A stretch of 64,000 bases of DNA. Origin: Pseudomonas fluorescens HK44. Its GTDB lineage: Bacteria > Pseudomonadota > Gammaproteobacteria > Pseudomonadales > Pseudomonadaceae. This document shows positions 18,146 through 25,704 of this stretch, one piece after another. The stretch lies in contig NZ_AFOY02000019.1 of NCBI RefSeq assembly GCF_000217955.3, positions 248,001 to 312,000 of the forward strand. The letters are read 5' to 3'. Position 1 is the stretch's first letter, and every line of letters begins with the position of its first letter. Position numbers and translations under genes: made by a program. The notes under the pieces were generated by a model that did no database searches, was not told the DNA's origin, and saw only the letters and a list, made by a program, of their open reading frames with translations.

Positions 18146-18304
18146 ATGAAACGCAAACCGGATTTACTGTGGATTTTAGTGATTGTGTTCGGCCTGGGCG
18201 TCGTAACCACGGGTTATGCGCAAAGCCTGTGGGCGAACAAGACTGATGCACCGATCGAAGTCGCGCAACAACAGCAACAACCTCTAAAGCCGCATAAGCG
18301 CTAA
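18146..18304 (+). CDS. Small single-pass membrane protein, unknown function
   Basis: A 52-codon frame that reads MKRKPDLLWILVIVFGLGVV, then TTGYAQSLWANKTDAPIEVA and ends QQQQQPLKPHKR. The basic start, a helix of about 17 hydrophobic residues and a glutamine-rich basic tail are a plausible membrane-anchored microprotein. AGGGGGGG stands about 8 bases before the ATG. It lies in the gap between the divergent EVE gene and the 5-formyl-THF cyclo-ligase gene. I believe similar short proteins are annotated at this place in other pseudomonads, but I cannot check that here. Confidence 0.65.
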   Translation: MKRKPDLLWILVIVFGLGVVTTGYAQSLWANKTDAPIEVAQQQQQPLKPHKR

Positions 18305-18346
18305 TACCGCTGCAAGCGACGCCGCTGATGGCAGTGGCGTCCGAGT

Positions 18347-18958
18347 CTAGCCCGCGAAATACCACTTCCTGTCAGTCACCGTTCCTTGCATCGGTACATC
18401 CCAGCTCGCTTGATCCAGTTTTTCGACTTTCTGACATTCATGGGCCAGGCCCAGTAGCGTCGGCTTGTGCCAGGTCTTGCGGCGCGCCAGATAGGCCAGG
18501 CTGCGATCATAGAAGCCGCCCCCCATCCCCAGGCGTCCGCCGTGTTCATCAAAGCCGACCAGCGGCAACAACACCAGATCCAGTGCCCAGACTTTGCGTT
18601 GCTTAGCCTGGTTGACCCGTGGTTCGAGAATGCGAAAGCGGTTGGGTCGCAGTTTTTCACCGGGGCGAATGCGCTGAAAGACCATCTTGGTTCGTGGCCA
18701 GGCGCTGAGGACGGGCAGGTAAGTCGCCTTGCCCCGACGTTGAGCTGCGCGCAGCAGCAGGCGCGGATCGATTTCGCCGTCGGTAGGCAGGTACAGGGAG
18801 ATGTGTTTGGCGCGGCGAAACAGCGGATGTTGCGCCAATTGCCGATATAGCCCGCGAGCGGCCTGGCGTTGCTCACTGTTGCTCAGTGCGCGACGGGCCT
18901 GGCGCAGCATGCGTCGAAGTTGCGGGCGGGATAGCGGCGCAGGTTCGGTCATCGTCAT
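18347..18958 (-). CDS. ygfA: 5-formyltetrahydrofolate cyclo-ligase
   Basis: About 203 residues. The ATP/folate-binding motif LGMGGGFYDRSLAYL and the conserved LPLVGFDEHGGRLG identify the enzyme, which converts 5-formyl-THF to 5,10-methenyl-THF with ATP. The frame is open to an ATG at 19018, but that would run through the terminator hairpin at 19005-19033. The ATGs at 18958 and 18952 (MTMTEPAPLSRPQLR) are at the right place for the family, though neither has a strong ribosome site. The gene lies directly downstream of ssrS, as in E. coli. Confidence 0.9.
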   Translation of the reverse strand: MTMTEPAPLSRPQLRRMLRQARRALSNSEQRQAARGLYRQLAQHPLFRRAKHISLYLPTDGEIDPRLLLRAAQRRGKATYLPVLSAWPRTKMVFQRIRPGEKLRPNRFRILEPRVNQAKQRKVWALDLVLLPLVGFDEHGGRLGMGGGFYDRSLAYLARRKTWHKPTLLGLAHECQKVEKLDQASWDVPMQGTVTDRKWYFAG

Positions 18959-18999
18959 GGGCTGTTCGAGTGTCGAGGGCACCAGGGCGGTGACATCGT

Positions 19000-19033
19000 A
19001 AAAAGCCGATGCCGGCAAAAAACCGGCATCGGC
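19000..19033 (-). terminator. Terminator hairpin after 6S RNA
   Basis: On the minus strand GCCGATGCCGG, a seven-base T-rich loop, then CCGGCATCGGC and TTTTT. The perfect 11-bp stem sits just past the 3' end of ssrS and before ygfA, so only readthrough RNA would carry ygfA. Confidence 0.85.
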
Positions 19034-19039
19034 TTGAAT

Positions 19040-19218
19040 CAGGCTCCCCGGATGAACCGCTGTCGACTTAGCCCTTGAACCCGAAAGTTCAAGGTGGAAG
19101 ATGCAGTAGGCTTTAAGGCTTTCCGTCTAGCGGACATGCACACCAGCCCAACGTGCAACTTCCAGGGTAGTGCGAATCGGCTCAGGGACATCGTCAACTG
19201 GCAAGCACCCCAGGGAGT
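19040..19218 (-). ncRNA. ssrS: 6S RNA
   Basis: About 179 nt, read leftwards. The 5' part (CTCCCTGGGGTGCTTGCC, 19217 down) pairs with a 3' part containing TCATCCGGGGAGCC near 19040-19054 to close the long imperfect hairpin. The internal GTCCGCTAGACGGAAAGCC and the hairpin CTTGAAC-TTTCGG-GTTCAAG are features I recognise from Pseudomonas 6S RNA. 6S binds sigma70 RNA polymerase in its central bubble in stationary phase. Position between zapA and ygfA is the classic one. Ends are estimated. Confidence 0.92.
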
Positions 19219-19224
19219 GGCGCG

Positions 19225-19230
19225 AGTATA
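19225..19230 (-). promoter_or_regulatory. -10 box of the 6S RNA promoter
   Basis: TATACT on the minus strand, 7 bases before the predicted 5' end. It matches a strong sigma70 -10 element. Confidence 0.75.
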
Positions 19231-19249
19231 CCGCAACCTCCCTCGGGAA

Positions 19250-19567
19250 TCAGCCTTTGCTGACATCCGGATCGGTGGCGAGCACCAGATCCACCCGATC
19301 AAGCAGATCACGCACCTGCTCGCGGGTCGAACCACTGGCCTGTACGTCAGGACGTTCTCGCGTATGCAACAGATCGTGGGTGATGTTCAGCGCGGCCATC
19401 ACGGCGATGCGATCGGCGCCGATCACTTTGCCGCTGCTGCGGATTTCGCGCATTTTGCCGTCCAGGTAACGGGCGGCGCTCACCAGATTGCTGCGCTCTT
19501 CCTGGGGGCAAATGATCGAGTACTCTTTATCGAGGATCTGCACGGTAACGCTATTGCTTGAACTCAT
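19250..19567 (-). CDS. zapA: Cell division protein ZapA
   Basis: A 105-residue protein. VTVQILDKEYSIICPQEER and LVSAARYLDGKMREIRSSGK match the ZapA globular head, and the C-terminal half is helical and coiled-coil forming. ZapA cross-links FtsZ filaments at the division site. It overlaps the preceding small coiled-coil gene by four bases, so the two are co-expressed. Its stop is about 30 bases upstream of the 6S RNA start. Confidence 0.95.
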   Translation of the reverse strand: MSSSNSVTVQILDKEYSIICPQEERSNLVSAARYLDGKMREIRSSGKVIGADRIAVMAALNITHDLLHTRERPDVQASGSTREQVRDLLDRVDLVLATDPDVSKG

Positions 19568-19773
19568 GAGTCTTGCTCCAGGGCCTTGAGGCGCGAAATC
19601 ATCGATTCGACCTTACGCCGGGCGATTTCGTTTTTTTCAATGAGGTGCGCGCGTTCCTCGCGCCAGGTCTTTTCCTGAGCTAATAAGAGTCCGTTCTGGC
19701 TCTTAAGTTGCTCGACTCGGGTAATTAGCAGCTCGAGTCTGGCCATCAGCGCTTGCAAGTCGGTGTCTTCCAT
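19564..19773 (-). CDS. Small coiled-coil protein (TIGR02449 type, ZapB-like)
   Basis: A 69-residue, almost wholly helical protein: MEDTDLQALMARLELLITRV, EQLKSQNGLLLAQEK, then a charged heptad-like tail. The ATG at 19773 starts the conserved part. The frame extends 33 codons further but that part looks non-coding. This small protein regularly precedes zapA in pseudomonads. A ZapB-like part in the divisome is inferred from shape and position. Confidence 0.82.
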   Translation of the reverse strand: MEDTDLQALMARLELLITRVEQLKSQNGLLLAQEKTWREERAHLIEKNEIARRKVESMISRLKALEQDS

Positions 19774-19897
19774 ACGTGTTCCACGGGATTTGTCTGATGG
19801 GGGGTAACTGGCAGCCTTTAATAGTCTTGGCGAGTCTGTCGATGTAGGATACAAGGCCTTCATTCTAGACATAGCGCCGTCTGGCGCCTAGCTGCCC

Positions 19898-20458
19898 ATG
19901 CCCATTCAGAATTCTCCGTATCAAGCCTTCGCCACCCTGCTGAGCACCAGCGGCCATCCTGTATCGCCTGCCGAACTGCACGGCCTGTTGCTCGGTCGCA
20001 GTTGCGCCGGCGCTGGTTTTGAAGCCGATGGCTGGCTGGTCGACGCCGCCGAACTGCTCGAAGGCGAACCACAAGACAACGTCCGCAACGCCCTGATCGG
20101 CCTGCAAGAGATGGTCAAGGGCGAGCTGACCAGCGACGACATGACGGTCGTTCTACTGCTGCCGACCGACGACGCGCCGCTGACCGAACGTGCCGCCGCA
20201 CTGGGTCAGTGGTGTCAGGGCTTCCTCAGCGGTTTCGGCCTGAACTGCCGTGACAGTAGCATGCTGAGCTCCGAAGCCACCGAAGTCCTGCAGGATCTCG
20301 CGGCTATCGCTCAGGTGCAAGACGCGCTGGAAGAGTCCGACGACGGCGAAAGTGACTATATGGAAGTCATGGAGTACCTGCGGGTCGCGCCATTGCTGCT
20401 GTTCACCGAAACCAAGAAACCGGCGCAAGCCGCTGCTGCCAAACCTTCTCTGCACTGA
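19898..20458 (+). CDS. YgfB/UPF0149 family protein
   Basis: A 186-residue acidic protein. The N-terminus (YQAFATLLSTSGHPVSPAEL) with HGLLLGRSCAGAGFEADGWL, and the later ALGQWCQGFLSGFGL, identify the YgfB family. It precedes pepP and ubiH in many gammaproteobacteria, here by 27 bases, so it probably heads the same operon. The biochemical role is not evident from sequence. In P. aeruginosa the homologue has been linked to control of cell-wall stress genes. Confidence 0.9.
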   Translation: MPIQNSPYQAFATLLSTSGHPVSPAELHGLLLGRSCAGAGFEADGWLVDAAELLEGEPQDNVRNALIGLQEMVKGELTSDDMTVVLLLPTDDAPLTERAAALGQWCQGFLSGFGLNCRDSSMLSSEATEVLQDLAAIAQVQDALEESDDGESDYMEVMEYLRVAPLLLFTETKKPAQAAAAKPSLH

Positions 20459-20485
20459 TCGTTTGCAAGGGACTTCCATCTGCCC

Positions 20486-21820
20486 ATGATTCATATCCCT
20501 AAATCGGAATACACCCGCCGCCGCAAGGCGTTGATGGCGCAGATGGAACCCAACAGCATCGCAATCCTGCCGGCCGCTGCCGTGGCGATCCGCAATCGCG
20601 ACGTCGAGCACGTTTACCGACAGGACAGCGACTTCCAGTACCTCAGCGGTTTCCCCGAGCCCCAGGCCGTCATCGTGCTGATACCCGGTCGTGAGCATGG
20701 CGAATACATCCTGTTCTGCCGTGAACGCAACGCTGAACGCGAACTGTGGGACGGCCTGCGTGCCGGGCAGGAAGGTGCGATCCGTGATTTCGGCGCCGAC
20801 GATGCCTTTCCGATCACCGACATCGACGACATCCTGCCGGGCCTGATCGAAGGCCGTGACCGGGTGTATTCGGCCATGGGCAGCAATCCGGAGTTCGACC
20901 GTCACCTGATGGACTGGATCAATGTGATCCGCTCCAAGGCGAACCTGGGCGCTCAGCCGCCGAAAGAATTCGTTGCGCTGGATCATCTGCTGCACGACAT
21001 GCGCCTGTATAAATCGGCGGCAGAAGTGAAGGTGATGCGCGAAGCCGCACGGATCTCGGCGCAGGCGCACATTCGTGCGATGCAGGCCAGCCGTGTCGGC
21101 TTGCATGAGTTCAGCCTGGAAGCCGAGCTCGATTACGAGTTTCGCAAAGGCGGGGCGAAAATGCCGGCTTATGGTTCGATCGTCGCCGCCGGGCGCAATA
21201 GCTGCATCCTGCATTACCAGCAGAATGACGCACTGCTCAAGGACGGCGATCTGGTGCTGATCGATGCCGGTTGCGAGATCGACTGTTACGCCAGCGACAT
21301 CACCCGCACCTGGCCGGTCAACGGCAAGTATTCGCCGGAACAGAAAGCGATCTACGAGTTGGTGCTGGAAGCGCAAGCCGCTGCGTTTGCCCAGATCGCC
21401 CCCAACAAGCACTGGAACCAGGCGCACGAGGCGACGGTTCAAGTGATTACCGCCGGCCTGGTGAAGCTCGGTTTGTTGCAGGGCGATGTCGATGAGTTGA
21501 TCGCCAGCGAAGCCTACAAGGCGTTTTACATGCACCGCGCCGGCCATTGGCTGGGGATGGATGTGCATGACGTCGGCGAGTACAAGATCGGCGGAGAATG
21601 GCGGGTGCTGGAAGTCGGCATGGCGCTGACCGTCGAGCCGGGCATCTACATTGCCCCGGACAATCTGAACGTGGCGAAGAAATGGCGCGGCATTGGCGTG
21701 CGCATCGAGGATGACGTGGTGGTAACCAAACAGGGCTGTGAAATCCTGACCAACGGCGTGCCGAGAACGGTCGCCGAGATCGAGGCCTTGATGGCCGCTG
21801 CACGGACTCAGGCGGCATGA
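20486..21820 (+). CDS. pepP: Xaa-Pro aminopeptidase
   Basis: A 444-residue metallopeptidase of family M24B. The N-terminal domain starts IHIPKSEYTRRRKALMAQME. The C-terminal pita-bread domain has the manganese ligands in LVLIDAGCEIDCYASDITRT, MHRAGHWLGMDVHDVG, LTVEPGIYIAP and IGVRIEDDVVV. It releases N-terminal residues ahead of proline. The stop overlaps the ubiH start by an ATGA junction. Confidence 0.97.
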   Translation: MIHIPKSEYTRRRKALMAQMEPNSIAILPAAAVAIRNRDVEHVYRQDSDFQYLSGFPEPQAVIVLIPGREHGEYILFCRERNAERELWDGLRAGQEGAIRDFGADDAFPITDIDDILPGLIEGRDRVYSAMGSNPEFDRHLMDWINVIRSKANLGAQPPKEFVALDHLLHDMRLYKSAAEVKVMREAARISAQAHIRAMQASRVGLHEFSLEAELDYEFRKGGAKMPAYGSIVAAGRNSCILHYQQNDALLKDGDLVLIDAGCEIDCYASDITRTWPVNGKYSPEQKAIYELVLEAQAAAFAQIAPNKHWNQAHEATVQVITAGLVKLGLLQGDVDELIASEAYKAFYMHRAGHWLGMDVHDVGEYKIGGEWRVLEVGMALTVEPGIYIAPDNLNVAKKWRGIGVRIEDDVVVTKQGCEILTNGVPRTVAEIEALMAAARTQAA

Positions 21821-23004
21821 ACCGAGTCAACCTGGCAATCATTGGTGGCGGTCTGGTGGGCGCCAGCCTGGCGTTGGCCTTGCAGGCCGGTGCCCGTGCC
21901 CGTGGCTGGAAGATCGTGCTGATCGAACCGTTTGCCCCCGGCGACGGCTACCAGCCAAGCTACGACGCGCGCTCTTCGGCGCTGTCTTTCGGTGCTCGGC
22001 AAATTTATCAGCGGTTGGGCGTGTGGCAGGAAATCTCCCGCCGCGCCGAGCCGATCAAACAGATCCATGTTTCCGACCGGGGGCGCTTCTCCACCGCGCG
22101 ACTGTCGGCCATGGAAGAGGGTGTTCCGGCCCTGGGCTACGTGGTGGAAAATGCCTGGCTGGGCCAATGCCTCTGGCAGGGTCTGGACAAGGAGGTGATC
22201 AGTTGGCGCTGCCCGGCCGAAGTCACGCGCATGGAACCGCTGGAAGACGGCTACCGCTTGACCCTCAACGATGAAACCACTCTGGAGTGCGAGCTCGCGG
22301 TGCTGGCCGATGGCGGCCGTTCGGGCTTGCGCGAGCAACTGGGGATCGGCGTCAAAAAGCGTCCATACAACCAAAGTGCATTGATCGCCAACATTACCCC
22401 CAGCGAAGCCCACAACGGCATGGCGTTCGAGCGCTTTACCGATGATGGTCCGATGGCCTTGCTGCCGCTGCCGGAAAACCGCTGCGCGCTGGTCTGGACT
22501 CGCTTGGGCATGGACGCGCAGCGTCTGGCGGCACTCGATGAGCGCAGCTTTCTCAGCGAGTTGCAGGGTGTGTTTGGCTATCGCCTCGGCACGCTCAAGC
22601 AGGTGGGGGCGCGGAATCTATACCCGTTGTCGTTGATCGAGGCCGAAGAGCAGGTACGTCCGCATCTGGCCGTGCTGGGCAACGCGGCCCATAGCCTGCA
22701 CCCGATCGCCGGTCAGGGCTTCAACCTGTCGTTGCGCGACGCCCAGGCCCTGGCCGAGGCGCTGCTTGCCAGCCCGAGTGCACCGGGCGACTTCGCCACC
22801 TTGCAGGCTTACCGCGAACGCCAGCGCCTGGATCAGAACCTCACGGTGGGCTTCTCCGATCAGGTCACCCGGTTGTTCGGCAGTACCCAGCCGCTGGTCT
22901 CGCTGGGCCGCAACATCGGCCTGTTGGGCCTCGATCTGTTGCCGCCGGCCAAACGTTGGTTCGCCCGGCAAGCCATGGGGTTGGGAACACGCTCCGATGG
23001 TTGA
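21817..23004 (+). CDS. ubiH: 2-octaprenyl-6-methoxyphenol hydroxylase
   Basis: A 395-residue FAD monooxygenase of ubiquinone synthesis. The dinucleotide fold is NLAIIGGGLVGASLALALQA. The DG motif appears as AVLADGGRSGLREQLG. The third FAD motif is LGNAAHSLHPIAGQGFNLSL, whose HPIAGQG is the ubiquinone-hydroxylase signature. Translational coupling to pepP and the second hydroxylase downstream repeats the conserved pepP-ubiH-ubiI order, which supports UbiH over its paralogues. Confidence 0.94.
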   Translation: MNRVNLAIIGGGLVGASLALALQAGARARGWKIVLIEPFAPGDGYQPSYDARSSALSFGARQIYQRLGVWQEISRRAEPIKQIHVSDRGRFSTARLSAMEEGVPALGYVVENAWLGQCLWQGLDKEVISWRCPAEVTRMEPLEDGYRLTLNDETTLECELAVLADGGRSGLREQLGIGVKKRPYNQSALIANITPSEAHNGMAFERFTDDGPMALLPLPENRCALVWTRLGMDAQRLAALDERSFLSELQGVFGYRLGTLKQVGARNLYPLSLIEAEEQVRPHLAVLGNAAHSLHPIAGQGFNLSLRDAQALAEALLASPSAPGDFATLQAYRERQRLDQNLTVGFSDQVTRLFGSTQPLVSLGRNIGLLGLDLLPPAKRWFARQAMGLGTRSDG

Positions 23005-23104
23005 GTGGTTACCCCGGTGTTTCGATACTCAGGACGGCGCTGGCAGCGTGGTCGATAAAACCCTTTACGTGCGGCTCACGCCGCAAGCGAGACAGGCTTA
23101 AAGC

Positions 23105-24328
23105 ATGGAAATGCGCGCAGATCTGCTGATTGTCGGGGCCGGAATGGTCGGGAGCGCGTTGGCGCTGGCGTTACAGAACAGCGGGCTGGAAGTCCTGCTG
23201 CTCGACGGCAGCCCCATGAGCGTCAAACCCTTCGATGTGCAGTCGGCATTCGAGCCTCGAGTGAGCGCCTTGTCGGCCGCCAGTCAGCGGATCCTCGAGC
23301 GTCTGGGCGTGTGGGACGGTGTCGTCAGCCGGCGTAGCAGCCCTTATACCGACATGCACGTCTGGGACGGCAGCGGCACCGGGCAGATTCATTTCTCGGC
23401 CACCAGCGTCCACGCCGAGGCACTGGGGCATATCGTCGAAAACCGCGTGGTGCAGGATGCACTGCTCGATCGCCTGCACGATTGCGACCTGGGCCTGCTG
23501 GCCAATGCGCGCCTGGAGCAGATGCGCCGTTCCGGTGACGATTGGCTGCTGACCCTGGCCGATGGTCGCACGCTACGTGCACCGCTGGTGATCGCGGCGG
23601 ACGGCGCCAACTCGGCGGTGCGTCGTCTTGCGGGTGTCGCGACCCGCGAGTGGGATTATCTGCATCACGCCATCGTCACCAGTGTTCGCAGCTCGCTGCC
23701 GCATCAGATGACCGCCTGGCAGCGTTTTACCGATTACGGCCCGCTGGCCTTCCTGCCCTTGGAGCGGGATGGCCAGCAGGACTGGTGCTCGATCGTCTGG
23801 TCGACCACCCCGAGCGAAGCCGAACGCCTGATGGCGCTGGATGACGAAGGTTTCTGCCGTGAGCTGGAGCGCGCCTTCGAAGGGCGTTTGGGCAAGGTGC
23901 TGAGCGCCGACCCGCGACTTTGCGTGCCGTTGCGTCAGCGCCATGCCAAGCGTTATGTGGCTGAGGGGCTGGCGCTGATCGGCGATGCCGCTCACACCAT
24001 TCACCCGTTGGCCGGGCAGGGCGTCAACCTCGGTTTCCTCGATGCCGCAGTGTTGGCTGAAGTGCTGCTGCAGGCGGCCAGCCGTGGCGAGCGCCTGGCG
24101 GACGTGAAAGTCCTCAGCCGCTACGAGCGTCGGCGCATGCCGCACAACCTGGCGTTGATGGCAGCGATGGAAGGCTTTGAGCGTTTGTTCCAGGCCGATC
24201 CGTTGCCACTGCGCTGGTTGCGTAATACCGGGTTGAAAATGGTCGACCAGATGCCCGAAGCCAAGGCGTTGTTTGTGCGCGAAGCGCTTGGATTGATCGG
24301 GGATCTGCCGGCATTGGCCAAGGCCTGA
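23105..24328 (+). CDS. ubiI: Ubiquinone-biosynthesis FAD monooxygenase (UbiI/VisC type)
   Basis: A 407-residue paralogue of UbiH. It has DLLIVGAGMVGSALALALQN, VIAADGANSAVRRLAG and LIGDAAHTIHPLAGQGVNLG. It probably performs a different ring hydroxylation (C5) in ubiquinone synthesis. A 100-base gap follows ubiH. Start choice between the first ATG and one two codons later (MEMRADLL) is open because no clear ribosome site is seen. UbiF is the alternative name, but context favours UbiI. Confidence 0.88.
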   Translation: MEMRADLLIVGAGMVGSALALALQNSGLEVLLLDGSPMSVKPFDVQSAFEPRVSALSAASQRILERLGVWDGVVSRRSSPYTDMHVWDGSGTGQIHFSATSVHAEALGHIVENRVVQDALLDRLHDCDLGLLANARLEQMRRSGDDWLLTLADGRTLRAPLVIAADGANSAVRRLAGVATREWDYLHHAIVTSVRSSLPHQMTAWQRFTDYGPLAFLPLERDGQQDWCSIVWSTTPSEAERLMALDDEGFCRELERAFEGRLGKVLSADPRLCVPLRQRHAKRYVAEGLALIGDAAHTIHPLAGQGVNLGFLDAAVLAEVLLQAASRGERLADVKVLSRYERRRMPHNLALMAAMEGFERLFQADPLPLRWLRNTGLKMVDQMPEAKALFVREALGLIGDLPALAKA

Positions 24329-24441
24329 AGTCCTTTGTGAGGCTGATGGCCTCATCACGAGCAGGCTCCCCCACATTGGAGTGCAATCCCCGGTGGTGCA
24401 ACATCTGGTAACTCCTCCAGGGCGGGATCGGTTGAGAAGCT

Positions 24442-24462
24442 AAATGTGAGTCCTTATCATTT
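24442..24462. promoter_or_regulatory. Possible Fur box upstream of the iron transporter
   Basis: A 21-base site, AAATGTGAGTCCTTATCATT plus T, ends in matching AAATG/CATTT arms and shares TTATCATT with the Fur consensus. The central part is poorly symmetrical. It sits 33 bases before the ferric-iron binding-protein gene, where a Fur site is expected. Confidence 0.45.
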
Positions 24463-24494
24463 CGACTCATTTTTGATTTCGAGAGACCGCTCCC

Positions 24495-25496
24495 ATGTTG
24501 GCACCGAAGCGTCTACTGACAGCCCTCGCCCTGACCCTGATCGGCACCACTGCCCAGGCCGCCGACGAGGTGGTGGTCTACTCCTCGCGTATCGACGAGC
24601 TGATCAAACCGGTCTTCGATGCCTACACCCAAAAAACCGGCGTAAAGGTGAAGTTCATCACCGACAAGGAAGCGCCGCTGATGCAGCGCATCAAGGCCGA
24701 AGGCGAAAACGCCACCGCCGACCTGCTGCTGACCGTCGATGCCGGCAACCTTTGGCAGGCCGAGCAAATGGGCATCCTGCAGCCGTTCACCTCCAAGGTG
24801 ATCGACACCAACATCCCGCAGCAATACCGCGCCGCGTCTCACGCCTGGACCGGTCTGAGCCTGCGGGCGCGGACCATCGCCTATTCCACCGACCGGGTAA
24901 AACCCTCGGACCTGAGCACTTACGAAGCGTTGGCCGACAAGCAGTGGGAAGGCCGGCTGTGCCTGCGTACCGCGAAGAAGGTCTATAACCAGTCGTTGAC
25001 CGCGACCCTGATTGAAACCCACGGCGCGGAAAAAACCGAAGAGATCCTCAAGGGTTGGGTGCGCAACCTGTCCACTGACGTGTTCTCTGACGACATCGCC
25101 GTACTGCAAGCGATCAGCGCCGGGCAATGCGACGTCGGTATCGTCAACACTTACTACTACGGCCGTCTGCATCAGCAGAAGCCGGATCTGCCGGTCAAGC
25201 TGTTCTGGCCGAACCAGGCCGACCGTGGCGTACACGTGAACCTGTCGGGCATTGGCCTGACCAAGCACGCTCCGCACCCGGAAGCCGCCAAGGCCCTGGT
25301 GGAATGGATGACCACACCTGAAGCGCAAAAGATCTTCGCCGACGCTAACCAGGAGTTCCCGGCCAACCCGGCGGTGAAACCGTCCGCGGAAGTCGAGGCC
25401 TGGGGCACGTTTAAACCGGACACCCTGCCGGTTGAAGTGGCTGGCCTGCGTCAGGCTGAAGCCATTCGCCTGATGGACCGCGCCGGCTGGAACTGA
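24495..25496 (+). CDS. Ferric-iron ABC transporter substrate-binding protein (FbpA/AfuA type)
   Basis: A 333-residue periplasmic protein. The signal peptide is MLAPKRLLTALALTLIGTTA followed by QAADEVVVYSSR. The mature sequence contains VVYSSRIDELIKPVFDAYTQ, RTIAYSTDRVKPSDLSTYEA, and a paired tyrosine in VNTYYYGRL that in FbpA coordinates Fe3+. It would deliver ferric iron to the permease at 25705. A REPIN separates the two genes, so the binding protein may be made in excess. Confidence 0.93.
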   Translation: MLAPKRLLTALALTLIGTTAQAADEVVVYSSRIDELIKPVFDAYTQKTGVKVKFITDKEAPLMQRIKAEGENATADLLLTVDAGNLWQAEQMGILQPFTSKVIDTNIPQQYRAASHAWTGLSLRARTIAYSTDRVKPSDLSTYEALADKQWEGRLCLRTAKKVYNQSLTATLIETHGAEKTEEILKGWVRNLSTDVFSDDIAVLQAISAGQCDVGIVNTYYYGRLHQQKPDLPVKLFWPNQADRGVHVNLSGIGLTKHAPHPEAAKALVEWMTTPEAQKIFADANQEFPANPAVKPSAEVEAWGTFKPDTLPVEVAGLRQAEAIRLMDRAGWN

Positions 25497-25506
25497 TTCG
25501 CCGGTA

Positions 25507-25652
25507 TTGTGGCGAGGGAGCTTGCTCCCGCTCGGCCGCGAAGCGGTCGTAATCCGGCAATCGCGTTCCATCTGAATATTCGCGGTGGCTGATTTTAGGG
25601 TCGCTTCGCCCGAGCGCGGACCGACCCGCGGGAGCAAGCTCCCTCGCCACAA
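25507..25652. repeat. REPIN (GGGAGCTTGCTCCC outer arms)
   Basis: The 25-base arm beginning TTGTGGCGAGGGAGCTTG at 25507-25531 recurs as its exact reverse complement at 25628-25652. Each arm is itself a short palindrome (GGGAGCTTGCTCCC). The inner sequence holds CGGCCGCGAAGCGGTCG and a longer hairpin near 25600-25627. It occupies nearly all of the gap between the iron-binding protein and permease genes. Confidence 0.92.
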
Positions 25653-25704
25653 AATAGGGCTGGCTGCATTACTGCGTCGGCTCCGAACTTTTTAGAGACT
25701 TTCC

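Noticed and set aside
22997..23101. A 34-codon frame overlapping the ubiH end
   Set aside because: Reads MVEWLPRCFDTQDG then on to PQARQA. No ribosome site, no hydrophobic or domain pattern, and probably chance.
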